In this document: positions 7,780-16,680 of the stretch, piece by piece
How positions within the stretch are numbered: the first letter of the stretch is position 1
Layout of the letters: every line of letters begins with the position of its first letter
NCBI GenBank assembly: GCA_964420925.1
Contig: CAYQVB010000104.1
Coordinates: forward strand, 9,344 to 73,343
DNA: 64,000 bases
From: JAJEAD01 sp964420925
Lineage (GTDB): Bacteria; Pseudomonadota; Gammaproteobacteria; HK1
Direction of reading: 5' to 3'
Made by a program: the position numbers and the translations under genes
The notes under the pieces: generated by a model
Database searches by the model: none
Told to the model about the DNA's origin: nothing
Seen by the model: only the letters and a program-made list of their open reading frames with translations

Positions 7780-9165
7780 TCACCTGAGTAGCTCCATCAC
7801 CGTCCGGGCATCGACCACCTCGGCCCCCGCTCCAGAGTGCGCCACGTCCGGAACGAATAGCGCGGGCACCGCTTCGACTCCCGTCGCACCCGGCAGGGCG
7901 ACGCTTTGCCCGGGCACTTCCGCCTTCAAGGCGCCGGCCCCTTCTTTCGCCGACCACTTGGCCTCCCCCACGAGCAAACGCCGGCCGTCGACCGAAAGCG
8001 CAACGACATCGTACTCGGGAGCGTTGCCATGCCAGTAGCGCTGGGCGGGCTCGAAAGGGCCGAATCGGGCGAGCGGCAGGTCGGCACGGTGCAGCATCGG
8101 CACGGACATGCGGCAAAGCTCCTCCCAGGCGTACGCTTCCAGACTGCTCCGATGCTGGCGCCAGTAGTGCAGCCGGGTCTCGCGCGGCGCCTCCGCCAGG
8201 GCCGCCCGGTGCGGCGCGACGACCCGGAACCACAGCCGCAAGAAGGGATCCGCGATCCGATACAGGCTGCGCTTGCCCGATCTCGGGCTGCTCCCGAATG
8301 GAGTCTCCCGGCGTACGAGCTGCATCTCGACGAGCGACGCGAGGGGTCTCGACAAGCTGGAGGCGGGCCGCCCGAGCCGGCCCGCAATCTCGCTGACCCG
8401 ATGCGCGCCAGCCCCAATGGTGTCCAGAAGCGGCCGCAATGCAGTGGCCGGTGGAACCTCTTCGAGCAGCAACCGGTCGGCTTCCGCGTGCAACGGGCCG
8501 GCAGGGTCCAGGACCAGCGAATCCACGGCGGAATCGAGATTGCGACCGAATGGTTCCGCGAGCTCCCAGTAGCGCGGCATGCCGCCCCACAGCGCGTACA
8601 TGGATACCAGCTCGCGTGCCTCGTCGACCGCGAAGACTTCGTTCAGGAATCCCGGCCTCAAGGGGCGCACCGCGAAGGCTTCGCTCGCTCGGCCGTACAA
8701 GGGAGCGCCAGCATCGAGTATCGCGCCATGCATCATGTGAAGGCTCGATCCGCTGACGACCACGCAGAGTTGCCGCTCGGGCCGGTCGAGCCAGTTCTGC
8801 AGCACGCCGGCCACGCCCGGATCCGAAGCGATCAGATACGGCAGTTCGTCCAGCACGAAGGGACCCCGCCAGCCACTGCGCTCGGCCTCGTTGGCGAGCC
8901 GCATCAGGAACGCGTGCCAGTCCGGGTACTCCACGTCGGCGAAGCCAGGGAAGCGTGCGGCAACCGCCGCGGCGAGATAGCGCCGCTGCACCGGCGGGGC
9001 GGATTGATCGGCGACCGTGTAGAGGCCCCCGTGGCGTCGCGACCACTCGATGAGCAGGCGTGACTTGCCCACCCGGCGCCGCCCCCAGATGACGGCGAAC
9101 GCCCCCGGACGGTGAAGCGCGCCATCGAGGCGGCGCATCTCGTCGCTTCGGTCGAGGAACTTCAT
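7780..9165 (-). CDS. AAA ATPase of the DUF234 / COG1672 type
   Basis: A 461-residue ATPase. The N-terminus MKFLDRSDEMRRLDGAL is the family hallmark, followed by Walker A IWGRRRVGKSRLL, a Walker B-like VLDELPYLI, the sensor VVVSGSSLHMM and the family motif PLRPGF. A winged-helix region follows (RVSEIAGRLGRPASSLSR). The C-terminal DUF234 nuclease-like domain carries DVVALSVDGRRLLVGEAKW, with the acidic D...E.K pattern of the PD-(D/E)XK fold. These proteins are common in archaea and patchy in bacteria; their role is unproven. No ribosome site is evident, and a palindromic site lies six bases upstream of the start codon. Confidence 0.85.
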   Translation of the reverse strand: MKFLDRSDEMRRLDGALHRPGAFAVIWGRRRVGKSRLLIEWSRRHGGLYTVADQSAPPVQRRYLAAAVAARFPGFADVEYPDWHAFLMRLANEAERSGWRGPFVLDELPYLIASDPGVAGVLQNWLDRPERQLCVVVSGSSLHMMHGAILDAGAPLYGRASEAFAVRPLRPGFLNEVFAVDEARELVSMYALWGGMPRYWELAEPFGRNLDSAVDSLVLDPAGPLHAEADRLLLEEVPPATALRPLLDTIGAGAHRVSEIAGRLGRPASSLSRPLASLVEMQLVRRETPFGSSPRSGKRSLYRIADPFLRLWFRVVAPHRAALAEAPRETRLHYWRQHRSSLEAYAWEELCRMSVPMLHRADLPLARFGPFEPAQRYWHGNAPEYDVVALSVDGRRLLVGEAKWSAKEGAGALKAEVPGQSVALPGATGVEAVPALFVPDVAHSGAGAEVVDARTVMELLR

Positions 9166-9170
9166 TCATT

Positions 9171-9207
9171 GATTATGCACACGAGCATTATGCGAGCAAG
9201 CATAATC
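9171..9207. promoter_or_regulatory. Palindromic operator-like site upstream of the AAA ATPase
   Basis: GATTATGC at 9171-9178 is mirrored by GCATAATC at 9200-9207, and between them lies the near-palindrome GCATTATGC (9185-9193). Three half-site pairs on one face, hugging the start codon, suggest an autoregulatory or partner-protein binding site. This is AT-rich in an otherwise GC-rich sequence. Confidence 0.5.
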
Positions 9208-9382
9208 TTCGCGCGCGGCCATCCAACGCGGCCTCCGGCCGGTAACCGGGGCTCGAGGTGATCTGCGCGATGGTGGGGAATGCAACCGGGACGGTGTCGA
9301 GTTCGGCGACGCTCACGTCAGGCCGGCGGCGGGCTGGTGCCCGCCATCCACGCCTCGTTCGCCCCGCTTGTCGGACGTGCCG

Positions 9383-9793
9383 TCAGGCCGGTTTCCGTTC
9401 GCGGTGGATGGCGCCGAGCACCAGGCCAAACAAAGCGAACTGGAACACAAGATAGACCGACTCCATCCAGATGAACGCCGATACTCCCGGCACCTCCTGC
9501 TTGACAACGAAGGCCAGCACATGAGAGGTCCAGAAAAAGGCGCCGACGACAAGAGAGAACTTGAGCCCCCGGTGAAGACTGCTTCCCGTCGGCTTCAGCA
9601 TTGGAAACAGCGTACAGAGCAGAATGCCCTGGAGCACGATGGTGAGCAATCCGACGAGAAAGTTCGGCTCTCCTTCGAAGTAGCCGAACGATTCGTATCT
9701 CTCCTTGAAGAGGAGCACATGCCAGACCACCGCCAGCGAAAAGGTACAAACGGTGTAGGCAGCGGCTCCCAGGATCAGCTTCTTCAGGTGCAT
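9383..9793 (-). CDS. Small integral membrane protein, about four TM segments
   Basis: A 136-residue hydrophobic protein starting MHLKKLILGAAAYTVCTFSL. Predicted membrane segments are near residues 5-25, 45-65, 78-98 and 108-128. It ends FGLVLGAIHRERKPA. Two in-frame ATGs are close; I take the one at 9793 because GAGAGGG is seven bases upstream, while the first ATG (9799) abuts it. Family not named with certainty. No neighbour shares its strand closely enough to form an operon. Confidence 0.65.
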   Translation of the reverse strand: MHLKKLILGAAAYTVCTFSLAVVWHVLLFKERYESFGYFEGEPNFLVGLLTIVLQGILLCTLFPMLKPTGSSLHRGLKFSLVVGAFFWTSHVLAFVVKQEVPGVSAFIWMESVYLVFQFALFGLVLGAIHRERKPA

Positions 9794-9852
9794 CCTCATC
9801 CCTCTCTGACCGAAAGAAAGGGGAATTGTCACCAAGGACGGTTCGGGTACCA

Positions 9853-9875
9853 GTCGCGGGGTGCGTCCTCACCTG
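9853..9875. repeat. 23-bp junction repeat, copy 2
   Basis: GTCGCGGGGTGCG[T]CCTCACCTG matches 6890-6912 with a single difference and ends exactly where similarity to the deaminase gene begins. Confidence 0.5.
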
Positions 9876-9876
9876 T

Positions 9877-9985
9877 GTGGAAGAGCGGGTTTTCGGTTTC
9901 CCGGCTCGTGCCCGCGACGACGAGCGACAGGTCCGACTCGTGGAGGAGCGCGGCGCCAAACGCCTTGTCGCCGCGCTCCCCCGCG
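9877..9985 (-). pseudogene. Internal fragment of a deaminase gene
   Basis: About 110 bases are similar to the intact deaminase gene. The translation includes RGDKAFGAALLHESDLSLVV and then AGTSRETENPLFH, against RGDKVFGAAILRKSNLSLVI and AGTNRETENPLFH in the intact protein. The match stops at the zinc-binding histidine, exactly at the 23-bp junction repeat. No other part of the gene is present. Confidence 0.75.
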
Positions 9986-9991
9986 CTCTGC

Positions 9992-11335
9992 TCAGCCGCC
10001 GGAGGCGTTCTCCAACGCCGGTGCCGGCGCCTCCTCCGCCTCGACCGCTTCGAGCCGGGAGTCGGGAAAGCGGCAGATGAAGGTGCTGCCCGCGTCGAGC
10101 TGGCTCCGTACGTCGAGCGTCGCGTCGTGGCGCATCAGCACGTGCTTGACGATCGCGAGCCCGAGCCCGGTGCCGCCCACCTCGCGCGAGCGCGCCTTGT
10201 CGACCCGGTAGAAGCGCTCGGTCAAGCGAGGCAGGTGGTGCTCTTCGACGCCGATTCCGGTGTCCTCGACCTCGAGCGCCGCGCCCCCGTCCGAGTACTT
10301 CCAGCGCAGCCAGATGTCACCGCCGTCCGGCGTGTACTGGATGGCATTGAAGACCAGGTTGGCGAAAGCGCTGTACAGCTCGTTGTAGTCCCCGAGCAGG
10401 CGCACACCGCCTTCCGCCTCGACGTGGATGCGGTGCGTGTTCTCGGAGAGGCCCAGCGCGTCGTTGCGCACGCCTTCGAGCATTTCGGCGATGGGCACCG
10501 GGTTCTTCAACGCCTCGCCGGGGGAGTGCTCAATGCGGGAGAGCTTGAGGAGATCCTCCACGATGAGCACCATGCGATGCGCCTGCTGGGACATCTGGGC
10601 AAGGGGACGCCGCCAATGCTCCGGCGCCTGCTCGTCGTCGCTGAGCGTCTCCAGGTAGCCGACGACGACGGTGAGCGGGCTGCGCAGCTCGTGCGAGACG
10701 TTCGCCACGAAGTCCTTGCGAATCTGCTCCAGGCGGTTGAGCCGGGTGGTGTCGCGGGCCAGCATCAGATGCCGGCGGCCGTAGGGCACGATCCGCACCA
10801 GGATGTGGTCGCCGTCGTCGACCGGGGAAGGCATGGCCAGCGGTTCCTCGAAGCGGCCACGCTCGATGTACTCGACAAAGAGCGGATTGCGAATGAGCTT
10901 CGAGATCGGCTGGTTGAGGTCCTGGGGATGGCGCAGGCCGAGCAGATCGGTGGCGGCTTCGTTCATCCACACGATCTCACCGTCGATGCGCAGCACCACC
11001 GCCGCGTCGGGAAAGGCGTCCGCCGCGTGCTCGAAACGCCTGACGAAGTTGCGCAGGCGGCGCTTGCGCCTGCGGCTCTGCCGGTTGAGGCGTTCCAGGG
11101 AGTCGAGCACCGGCACCCACACTCCGCGCGCCTCCGGCCTGGGCCGCTGCTTGCGATGCGCGAGCCACTGCTGCACGAGGTAGAGCTGGCGCAGGTGCCA
11201 CGCCAGGTAGGCAATCGCTCCCACGAGGAGGGCAATCGCGGGCGAGCCCACCAGGTAGCCCACCGCGAAGAGCACGAGCGCGCCGAGTGCGATGCGCCGC
11301 ACTTCGGCGAGCCAGGGGCGGGATTGGAGCGTCAC
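9992..11335 (-). CDS. phoR: Phosphate regulon sensor histidine kinase PhoR
   Basis: A 447-residue inner-membrane kinase. Two hydrophobic segments occur near residues 15-48. A basic linker follows, then a PAS domain (about 105-200, MNEAATDLLGL). The dimerisation helix carries the phospho-acceptor His215 in NVSHELRSPLTV, and the ATPase domain has N-box NLVFNAIQYTPDGG, G1 DTGIGV and G2 GGTGLGLAIVKH. PhoR phosphorylates PhoB when the Pst-PhoU complex signals low phosphate. It lies 232 bases downstream of phoB on the same strand, a wider gap than usual, in which I see no gene. Confidence 0.95.
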   Translation of the reverse strand: MTLQSRPWLAEVRRIALGALVLFAVGYLVGSPAIALLVGAIAYLAWHLRQLYLVQQWLAHRKQRPRPEARGVWVPVLDSLERLNRQSRRRKRRLRNFVRRFEHAADAFPDAAVVLRIDGEIVWMNEAATDLLGLRHPQDLNQPISKLIRNPLFVEYIERGRFEEPLAMPSPVDDGDHILVRIVPYGRRHLMLARDTTRLNRLEQIRKDFVANVSHELRSPLTVVVGYLETLSDDEQAPEHWRRPLAQMSQQAHRMVLIVEDLLKLSRIEHSPGEALKNPVPIAEMLEGVRNDALGLSENTHRIHVEAEGGVRLLGDYNELYSAFANLVFNAIQYTPDGGDIWLRWKYSDGGAALEVEDTGIGVEEHHLPRLTERFYRVDKARSREVGGTGLGLAIVKHVLMRHDATLDVRSQLDAGSTFICRFPDSRLEAVEAEEAPAPALENASGG

Positions 11336-11567
11336 CGTCGACTCCCGGGGGTCTCAGCCCGGACGATGCTTCGACCTGAAGAGAGTGGAGTGTGCGCGAA
11401 GCGCCTCCCCGGAGGGTAGCACTGCCCCGCACCGGAGACCGAACGCACAGGGTCCGCCTTCACCCGATGCGCTCGGGGTCGTCCGAGGGAAGGGTCGACG
11501 AGGCCCGCAAAGCTCGCCCCGGTCATGCAGGCGGTGCGACGCGTGCCGCGGATGCGATCCGGACAAG

Positions 11568-12257
11568 TCAGGGTTCGCGCGAAAACCGGTACCCAGTGCC
11601 GTGCACGGTCTGGATCAGGTGATCGTGTCCATACGGCGTCAACGCCTTTCTGAGCCGGCGGATGTGCACGTCCACCGTGCGCTCTTCCACGTACACGTGG
11701 CTCCCCCAGACCCGGTCCAGGAGCTGGCCGCGGGTGAACACCCGCTCCTGGTTGGCCATGAAGAAGTGCAGCATGCGGAACTCGGTAGGCCCTACCTTGA
11801 GGGATCGGCCCCGGCTGCTGACGCGATGACTGGTCGGATCGAGGCGTAGTCCATCGACCTCGATCGCGGCATCGGCATCGGCGCCTGCGCTTCGCCGCAG
11901 CACCGCCTTTATGCGGGCGAGCAGCTCTCGCACGGAAAAGGGCTTGGATACGTAGTCGTCGATGCCCGCCTCGAAAGCCTGGAGGCGCTCCTGCTCTTCG
12001 CAGCGCGCGGTGAGCATGATGATCGGCGTCTCCCGCGTCGCCTCGCTGCGCCGCAGGCGACGGGCGAACTCCACGCCGCCCACTCCAGGCAGCATCCAGT
12101 CGAGAAGGATGAGATGTGGCGGTGCGACGCGGATTTCCGCATCCGCCTCGCTCGCATCGCCGGCCAGCGCGGTCGCGAACCCGGCCGAGATCAGGGCCGA
12201 CTCGACCATCTCCCGGATGGCGGGCTCGTCCTCCACGATCAGGATTCTCTTGCTCAC
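11568..12257 (-). CDS. phoB: Phosphate regulon response regulator PhoB
   Basis: A 229-residue OmpR-class regulator. The receiver domain has the acidic pocket at residues 10-11 (IVEDEP), phospho-acceptor Asp53 (ILLDWMLPG), the switch Thr83 and Lys105 (DDYVSKPF). The C-terminal winged helix (about 130-229) has GPTEFRMLHFF and the recognition region VYVEERTVDVHIRRLRK. Phosphorylated PhoB binds Pho boxes and recruits sigma-70. The gene is divergent from pstS, so one control region of about 290 bases could serve both directions. Confidence 0.96.
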   Translation of the reverse strand: MSKRILIVEDEPAIREMVESALISAGFATALAGDASEADAEIRVAPPHLILLDWMLPGVGGVEFARRLRRSEATRETPIIMLTARCEEQERLQAFEAGIDDYVSKPFSVRELLARIKAVLRRSAGADADAAIEVDGLRLDPTSHRVSSRGRSLKVGPTEFRMLHFFMANQERVFTRGQLLDRVWGSHVYVEERTVDVHIRRLRKALTPYGHDHLIQTVHGTGYRFSREP

Positions 12258-12408
12258 GCGGCCTCACCGGGGCAGACACGGGCCATGCGCTATTGCAACG
12301 CACGGATATTACATTCCGGTTACCGGAAGGCGCGTCCCGCACCACGTTTTGCCCCCTCCGCGCGCCGCCGCACCCGGCGCCCCCCAGGTGTCACACGACG
12401 GCAACATA

Positions 12409-12443
12409 CTGTCGGCAAGCTTGTCACATTCCGTCGGTATAAC
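12409..12443 (+). promoter_or_regulatory. Putative Pho box and -10 element upstream of pstS
   Basis: CTGTCGGCAAGCTTGTCACA (12409-12428) contains two TGTC repeats 12 bases apart, and TATAAC (12438-12443) follows after nine bases. This is the layout of PhoB-dependent promoters, in which the box replaces the -35 element. The repeat period is 12 rather than the canonical 11, so the call is tentative. More TGTC/CGTC half-sites lie on both sides (12390 and 12432). Confidence 0.45.
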
Positions 12444-12545
12444 CCGTCTCGGGTGTGTCGGCGGACCCTCCGCGAGCGTGGGCTCCGCCGGCCGCCAGCC
12501 TCGAAGCATCACCGCCTCATGCCAACCCGACGGAGAAAGCTCCCC

Positions 12546-13598
12546 ATGTGCAAGCCCATTGCCGCGGCGGCCCTCGTTGCCGCCAGTCTTGCCGGCACCG
12601 CCGAAGCGCAGAGCGCGCGTGACTACGTCAGCGTCGTCGGCTCCTCCACCGTGTACCCCTTCGCAACCGTGGTGGCCGAGACCTTCGGGAAGTCCACCGA
12701 GTTCAAGACCCCCAAGGTCGAGTCCACGGGGTCCGGCGGCGGGCTCAAGCTCTTCTGCGAAGGCATCGGGGTGGAGCATCCCGACATCACGAACGCCTCG
12801 CGCCGCATCAAGCACTCCGAGGTCGAGCGCTGCGCCGGCAACGGCGTGCACGACATCCTCGAGGTCAAGGTCGGCTACGACGGCATCGTGCTCGCCAACT
12901 CGCGAAAGTCCGGCCGCCTCGAGATCTCCCTGAAGGACCTCTGGCTCGCCCTCGCCGCCGAGGTGCCGGCGGCGACCGGAGACGAGACCCTGGTCGCGAA
13001 CAGCGCCCGGACCTGGGCGGACGTCAATTCCGACCTTCCCGCCGTGAAGATCGAGGTGCTCGGCCCGCCGCCGACCTCCGGCACCCGAGACGCGTTCGTG
13101 GAGCTCGCGATGGAGGGCGGATGCAGGCACTTCGGTTGGATCAAGGCAATCAAGAAAGCGGACAAGAATCGCTACAAGGCGATCTGCCACACCATCCGTG
13201 AGGACGGCGCCTTCATCGAGGCGGGCGAGAACGACAACCTGATCGTGCAGAAGCTCGACGCGAACCCGAACGCCTTCGGGGTCTTCGGCTTCAGCTTCCT
13301 CGACCAGAACGCCGACAAGCTACGGGGCTCGATCGTCAACGGCGTGGAGCCGGAGTTCGAGAACATCTCCGATGGCTCCTACCCGGTCTCACGCGCCCTC
13401 TACCTCTACGTCAAGAAGGCGCACATCGGCAGCGTGCCGGGGATCGAGGAGTTCCTGGCCGAGTTCTCCGCCGAGAAGGCGTGGGGTCCCGACGGCTACC
13501 TCGCCGACAAGGGACTCATCCCGATGCCCGATGCGGAGCGCACGCAGTTCCGCAACGACATCATGGGGAAGAAGAGCCTGGCGCTCCACACGGAGTGA
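12546..13598 (+). CDS. pstS: Phosphate ABC transporter substrate-binding protein PstS
   Basis: A 350-residue periplasmic phosphate binder. A signal peptide (MCKPIAAAALVAASLAGTA, cleavage near AEA-QS) precedes the phosphate site motifs VVGSSTVYPF and ESTGSGGGLKLF, PDITNASRRIK and the later PTSGTRDAFVELA. I start at the ATG at 12546, which has GGAGAAAG about ten bases upstream. An in-frame ATG at 12519 would add nine basic residues (MPTRRRKLP) and cannot be excluded. The gene is first in the pst operon, behind a putative Pho box. Confidence 0.93.
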   Translation: MCKPIAAAALVAASLAGTAEAQSARDYVSVVGSSTVYPFATVVAETFGKSTEFKTPKVESTGSGGGLKLFCEGIGVEHPDITNASRRIKHSEVERCAGNGVHDILEVKVGYDGIVLANSRKSGRLEISLKDLWLALAAEVPAATGDETLVANSARTWADVNSDLPAVKIEVLGPPPTSGTRDAFVELAMEGGCRHFGWIKAIKKADKNRYKAICHTIREDGAFIEAGENDNLIVQKLDANPNAFGVFGFSFLDQNADKLRGSIVNGVEPEFENISDGSYPVSRALYLYVKKAHIGSVPGIEEFLAEFSAEKAWGPDGYLADKGLIPMPDAERTQFRNDIMGKKSLALHTE

Positions 13599-13686
13599 CC
13601 GCACGCAGCGGCTCGCTTTCACGGGGATGGCGATCCGAACGGGCCGCCGTCCTCGCTTTCTTCGCTCTGTTCCCGCCTGATGGCCC

Positions 13687-15075
13687 ATGTCTCCACTGAC
13701 GATCATCATCGTCGTCCTCGCGCTCACCGCGTTCGCCTTCCACCTCGGCAAGCGCCGCTCCCTCGGCGTGGCCACCCGGGCGGGAAGCGTGCGCAAGCTC
13801 CACTCCCTGCCGAGCTACTACGGCACCCTGACCGCGCTGTGGTGCGGGGTGCCCGCTCTCATCGTGCTCGGCCTCTGGGTCAGCTTCGAGAGCAGCATCA
13901 TCACCTGGCTGGTGGTCGCCGAGCTGCCGCCGGAGCTGCGTGCCCTGCCCGAAGAGCAGCTCGGCCTGCTGCTGAACGACATCCGGAACCTCGTCAGCGG
14001 AAACATCGTCGCGGCGGAGGTGGACGCCACGATGACGAGCGCGGCGGAGCGCTACGCGAAGCTGCAGCACATCAGCAGCGCGGCGCTCGCGGTCGTCGCC
14101 ATCTCCCTCGCGGTGGCCGGCGTGGGCAACGGCTGGCGCCTCATCCGACCGGGGCTCCGCGCCCGCAATCACGTCGAGCGCGCAGTGATGGTCTTCCTCA
14201 TCGTCAGCTCGCTGGTGGCGATCTTCACCACCATCGGCATCGTGCTCTCGGTGCTCTTCGAGGCCATCCGCTTCTTCGGCCACGTGCCGTTCTCGGCCTT
14301 CATGTTCGGGCTGGAGTGGAGCCCGCAGACCGCGATCCGGGAGGACCAGGTCGGCTCCTCGGGGGCCTTCGGCGCGGTGCCTCTTTTCGCCGGCACCCTG
14401 CTCATCTCCGCCATCGCGATGGCCATCGCCGCCCCCATCGGTCTCTTCGCCGCCATCTACCTCGCGGAGTACGCGGACCGCCGAGTGCGCGCGGTCGCCA
14501 AGCCGCTGCTCGAGATCCTCGCCGGCATCCCCACCGTGGTCTACGGCTTCTTCGCAGCCCTCACCGTGGCGCCCGTCATCCGCGAGACGGGGGAGTCGCT
14601 GGGCTTGAGCGTCTCCTCCGAGAGCGCGCTCGCCGCCGGTTTTGTCATGGGGCTGATGCTCATTCCCTTCATCTCGTCGCTCTCCGACGACGTCATCAAC
14701 GCCGTGCCCCAGTCCCTGCGCGAGGGCTCCTACGGGCTCGGCGCGACGAAGTCCGAGACCATCCGGCAGGTGATCCTGCCCGCGGCCCTGCCGGGCATTG
14801 TGGGCGGCCTGCTGCTGGCGGTCTCCCGCGCGATCGGGGAGACGATGATCGTGGTGATGGCGGCGGGGCTGACCGCCAGGCTCACCGCGAATCCGCTGGA
14901 CTCGGTCTCCACCGTCACCGTCCAGATCGTCACCCTGCTCGTCGGCGACCAGGAGTTCGACAGTCCCAAGACGCTCGCCGCCTTCGCGCTCGGTCTCATG
15001 CTCTTCGCGGTGACCCTGTGCCTCAACGTCATCGCCCTGCACGTGGTGAGGAAGTACCGTGAGCAATACGACTGA
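13687..15075 (+). CDS. pstC: Phosphate ABC transporter permease PstC
   Basis: An inner-membrane subunit of 462 residues, much longer than the ~310 of E. coli PstC. The N-terminal third holds two extra hydrophobic segments (1-20 and 45-65), a soluble stretch rich in charged residues (about 78-120, AELPPELRALPEEQLGLLL) and another membrane segment near 130. The permease core follows, with the cytoplasmic EAA-type loop YGLGATKSETIRQVILPAAL. The end overlaps pstA by 17 bases. Extended PstC forms of this kind are known in gammaproteobacteria; the role of the extra domain is not established. Confidence 0.93.
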   Translation: MSPLTIIIVVLALTAFAFHLGKRRSLGVATRAGSVRKLHSLPSYYGTLTALWCGVPALIVLGLWVSFESSIITWLVVAELPPELRALPEEQLGLLLNDIRNLVSGNIVAAEVDATMTSAAERYAKLQHISSAALAVVAISLAVAGVGNGWRLIRPGLRARNHVERAVMVFLIVSSLVAIFTTIGIVLSVLFEAIRFFGHVPFSAFMFGLEWSPQTAIREDQVGSSGAFGAVPLFAGTLLISAIAMAIAAPIGLFAAIYLAEYADRRVRAVAKPLLEILAGIPTVVYGFFAALTVAPVIRETGESLGLSVSSESALAAGFVMGLMLIPFISSLSDDVINAVPQSLREGSYGLGATKSETIRQVILPAALPGIVGGLLLAVSRAIGETMIVVMAAGLTARLTANPLDSVSTVTVQIVTLLVGDQEFDSPKTLAAFALGLMLFAVTLCLNVIALHVVRKYREQYD

Positions 15076-16366
15076 GAACGCGAAGCGCTCGGTACACCTC
15101 ACCCCCGCGGTCACCGCCCGGCTCGCCCGGCGCCACGCGGCGGAGCGCCGATTCCGGATCTACGGCATCGTCGCGATCGCACTCGCGCTCGTCTTTCTCG
15201 CCACGCTCTTTGTGAGCATCTGCAGCCGCGGCTATACCGCGTTCGCCCAGACTTTCATCCAGCTCGACGTGGACCTCGACCCCGCCGTGCTCGACCTCGG
15301 CGACGCACGCGACGCCGGGGCCTTGAGCGCCGCCAACTACCAGGGCGCGGTGAAGCAGTCGGTCCGCGCCCTGTTCCCGGAGGTGAAGAAACGCCGGGAC
15401 CGGCGCAAGCTCAACCGCATGATCAGCACCGGCGCCGCCTACCAGGTTCGCGAGATGGTGCTCGCGGATCCCGGGCTCGTCGGCACCACGATTGCCGTGT
15501 GGGTGCCGGCCGACGACGACATCGACATGCTCATGAAGGGCCACATCGACCGCGACCTGCCCGAAGACGAGCGCCGGGTCGACGACGCTCAGATCTCGTG
15601 GGTGGACCGCCTGGTGGAGCTCGGCCGGATCGAAAAACGCTTCAACACGATCTTCTTCACCGCCGGCGACTCGCGCGAGCCGGAGCTCGCAGGCGTCTGG
15701 GGAGCGGTGGTCGGCTCCTTCTTCGCGCTGACCGTGACCCTCGCGCTCTCCTTTCCCATCGGGGTTGCCGCCGCACTGTATCTCGAGGAGTTCGCCCCCA
15801 AGAACCGCTGGACGGACCTCATCGAGGTCAACATCAGCAACCTCGCCGCGGTGCCCTCGATCGTGTTCGGGCTGCTCGGCCTCGCGGTTTTCCTCAACTT
15901 CTTCGGCCTGCCCCGTTCCGCGCCCCTGGTGGGCGGCCTGATCCTGACGCTGATGACCCTACCGACCATCATCATCGCGAGCCGTGCGGCGCTGAAGTCG
16001 GTGCCCCCCTCCATCCGGGAAGCCGCGCTCGGCATGGGCGCGTCCAGGATGCAGATGATCTTTCACCACGTGCTGCCGCTCGCCCTGCCCGGCATGCTGA
16101 CCGGCACCATCATCGGCATGGCGCAGGCCCTGGGCGAATCGGCGCCGCTGCTGATGATCGGCATGGTGGCCTTCATCGTGGACATCCCCGGCGGACCGCT
16201 GGAACCGGCCACCGCGATGCCGGTGCAGATATTTCTGTGGGCGGACAGCCCGGAACGGGCCTTCGTCGAGAGAACCTCGGCCGCGATCATGGTGCTGCTG
16301 GCCTTCCTGATCGCGATGAACTCCTTCGCGATCTGGCTGCGCAAGAAGTTCGAACGGCGATGGTGA
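15059..16366 (+). CDS. pstA: Phosphate ABC transporter permease PstA
   Basis: A 435-residue partner permease starting at a GTG within the end of pstC. After a first membrane helix (about 33-55) comes a large extracytoplasmic insert of ~150 residues (DUF3333-like, including the stretch VKKRRDRRKLNRMISTGAAY). The transport core starts near residue 215 with the loop EAALGMGASRMQMIFHHVLP. The insert parallels the enlarged PstC, so both halves of this pore carry an extra periplasmic module. Overlap with pstC implies coupled translation. Confidence 0.93.
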   Translation: MSNTTENAKRSVHLTPAVTARLARRHAAERRFRIYGIVAIALALVFLATLFVSICSRGYTAFAQTFIQLDVDLDPAVLDLGDARDAGALSAANYQGAVKQSVRALFPEVKKRRDRRKLNRMISTGAAYQVREMVLADPGLVGTTIAVWVPADDDIDMLMKGHIDRDLPEDERRVDDAQISWVDRLVELGRIEKRFNTIFFTAGDSREPELAGVWGAVVGSFFALTVTLALSFPIGVAAALYLEEFAPKNRWTDLIEVNISNLAAVPSIVFGLLGLAVFLNFFGLPRSAPLVGGLILTLMTLPTIIIASRAALKSVPPSIREAALGMGASRMQMIFHHVLPLALPGMLTGTIIGMAQALGESAPLLMIGMVAFIVDIPGGPLEPATAMPVQIFLWADSPERAFVERTSAAIMVLLAFLIAMNSFAIWLRKKFERRW

Positions 16367-16379
16367 GCCGGCCACGTTC

Positions 16380-16530
16380 AGGGGACCTGCCCCCGCTTTC
16401 GCGCAAGGAACTCCAAGAGTGGATTCCCGCTTGTATGGAAAATCTCCTAACTCGTTGTTTTACGTGGATTCCCGCTCGCGCGGGAACGACGGAAACCACT
16501 TCTCGTCATTCCCGCGGAAGCGGGAACCCA
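16380..16530. repeat. Intergenic inverted-repeat cluster between pstA and pstB
   Basis: Units of the form GTGGATTCCCGCT..GCGGGAA occur at 16419-16440, 16464-16488 and, inverted, at 16505-16530. The leading AGGGGACCTGCCCCCGCT is repeated near 18667. No gene is visible in the 314 bases between pstA and pstB. The hairpins could lower readthrough or stabilise mRNA ends within the pst operon. Confidence 0.7.
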
Positions 16531-16680
16531 CCTGAGCCGAGGCGGCAGGGTAACTTCCACTCAAGCGGGGACCATGAATCGAAACCCGCGGCAGATCCGA
16601 TGCACGAACCTGCGACGCACCACGCCCCAATGTGCCCGCGAGCGCGGACGCATACCCATTGGAATTCGGAGGCAACGACA

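Noticed and set aside
5764..7791. A 675-codon plus-strand frame across the PIN/deaminase patch
   Set aside because: It crosses several real minus-strand genes, and its composition is shadow-like.
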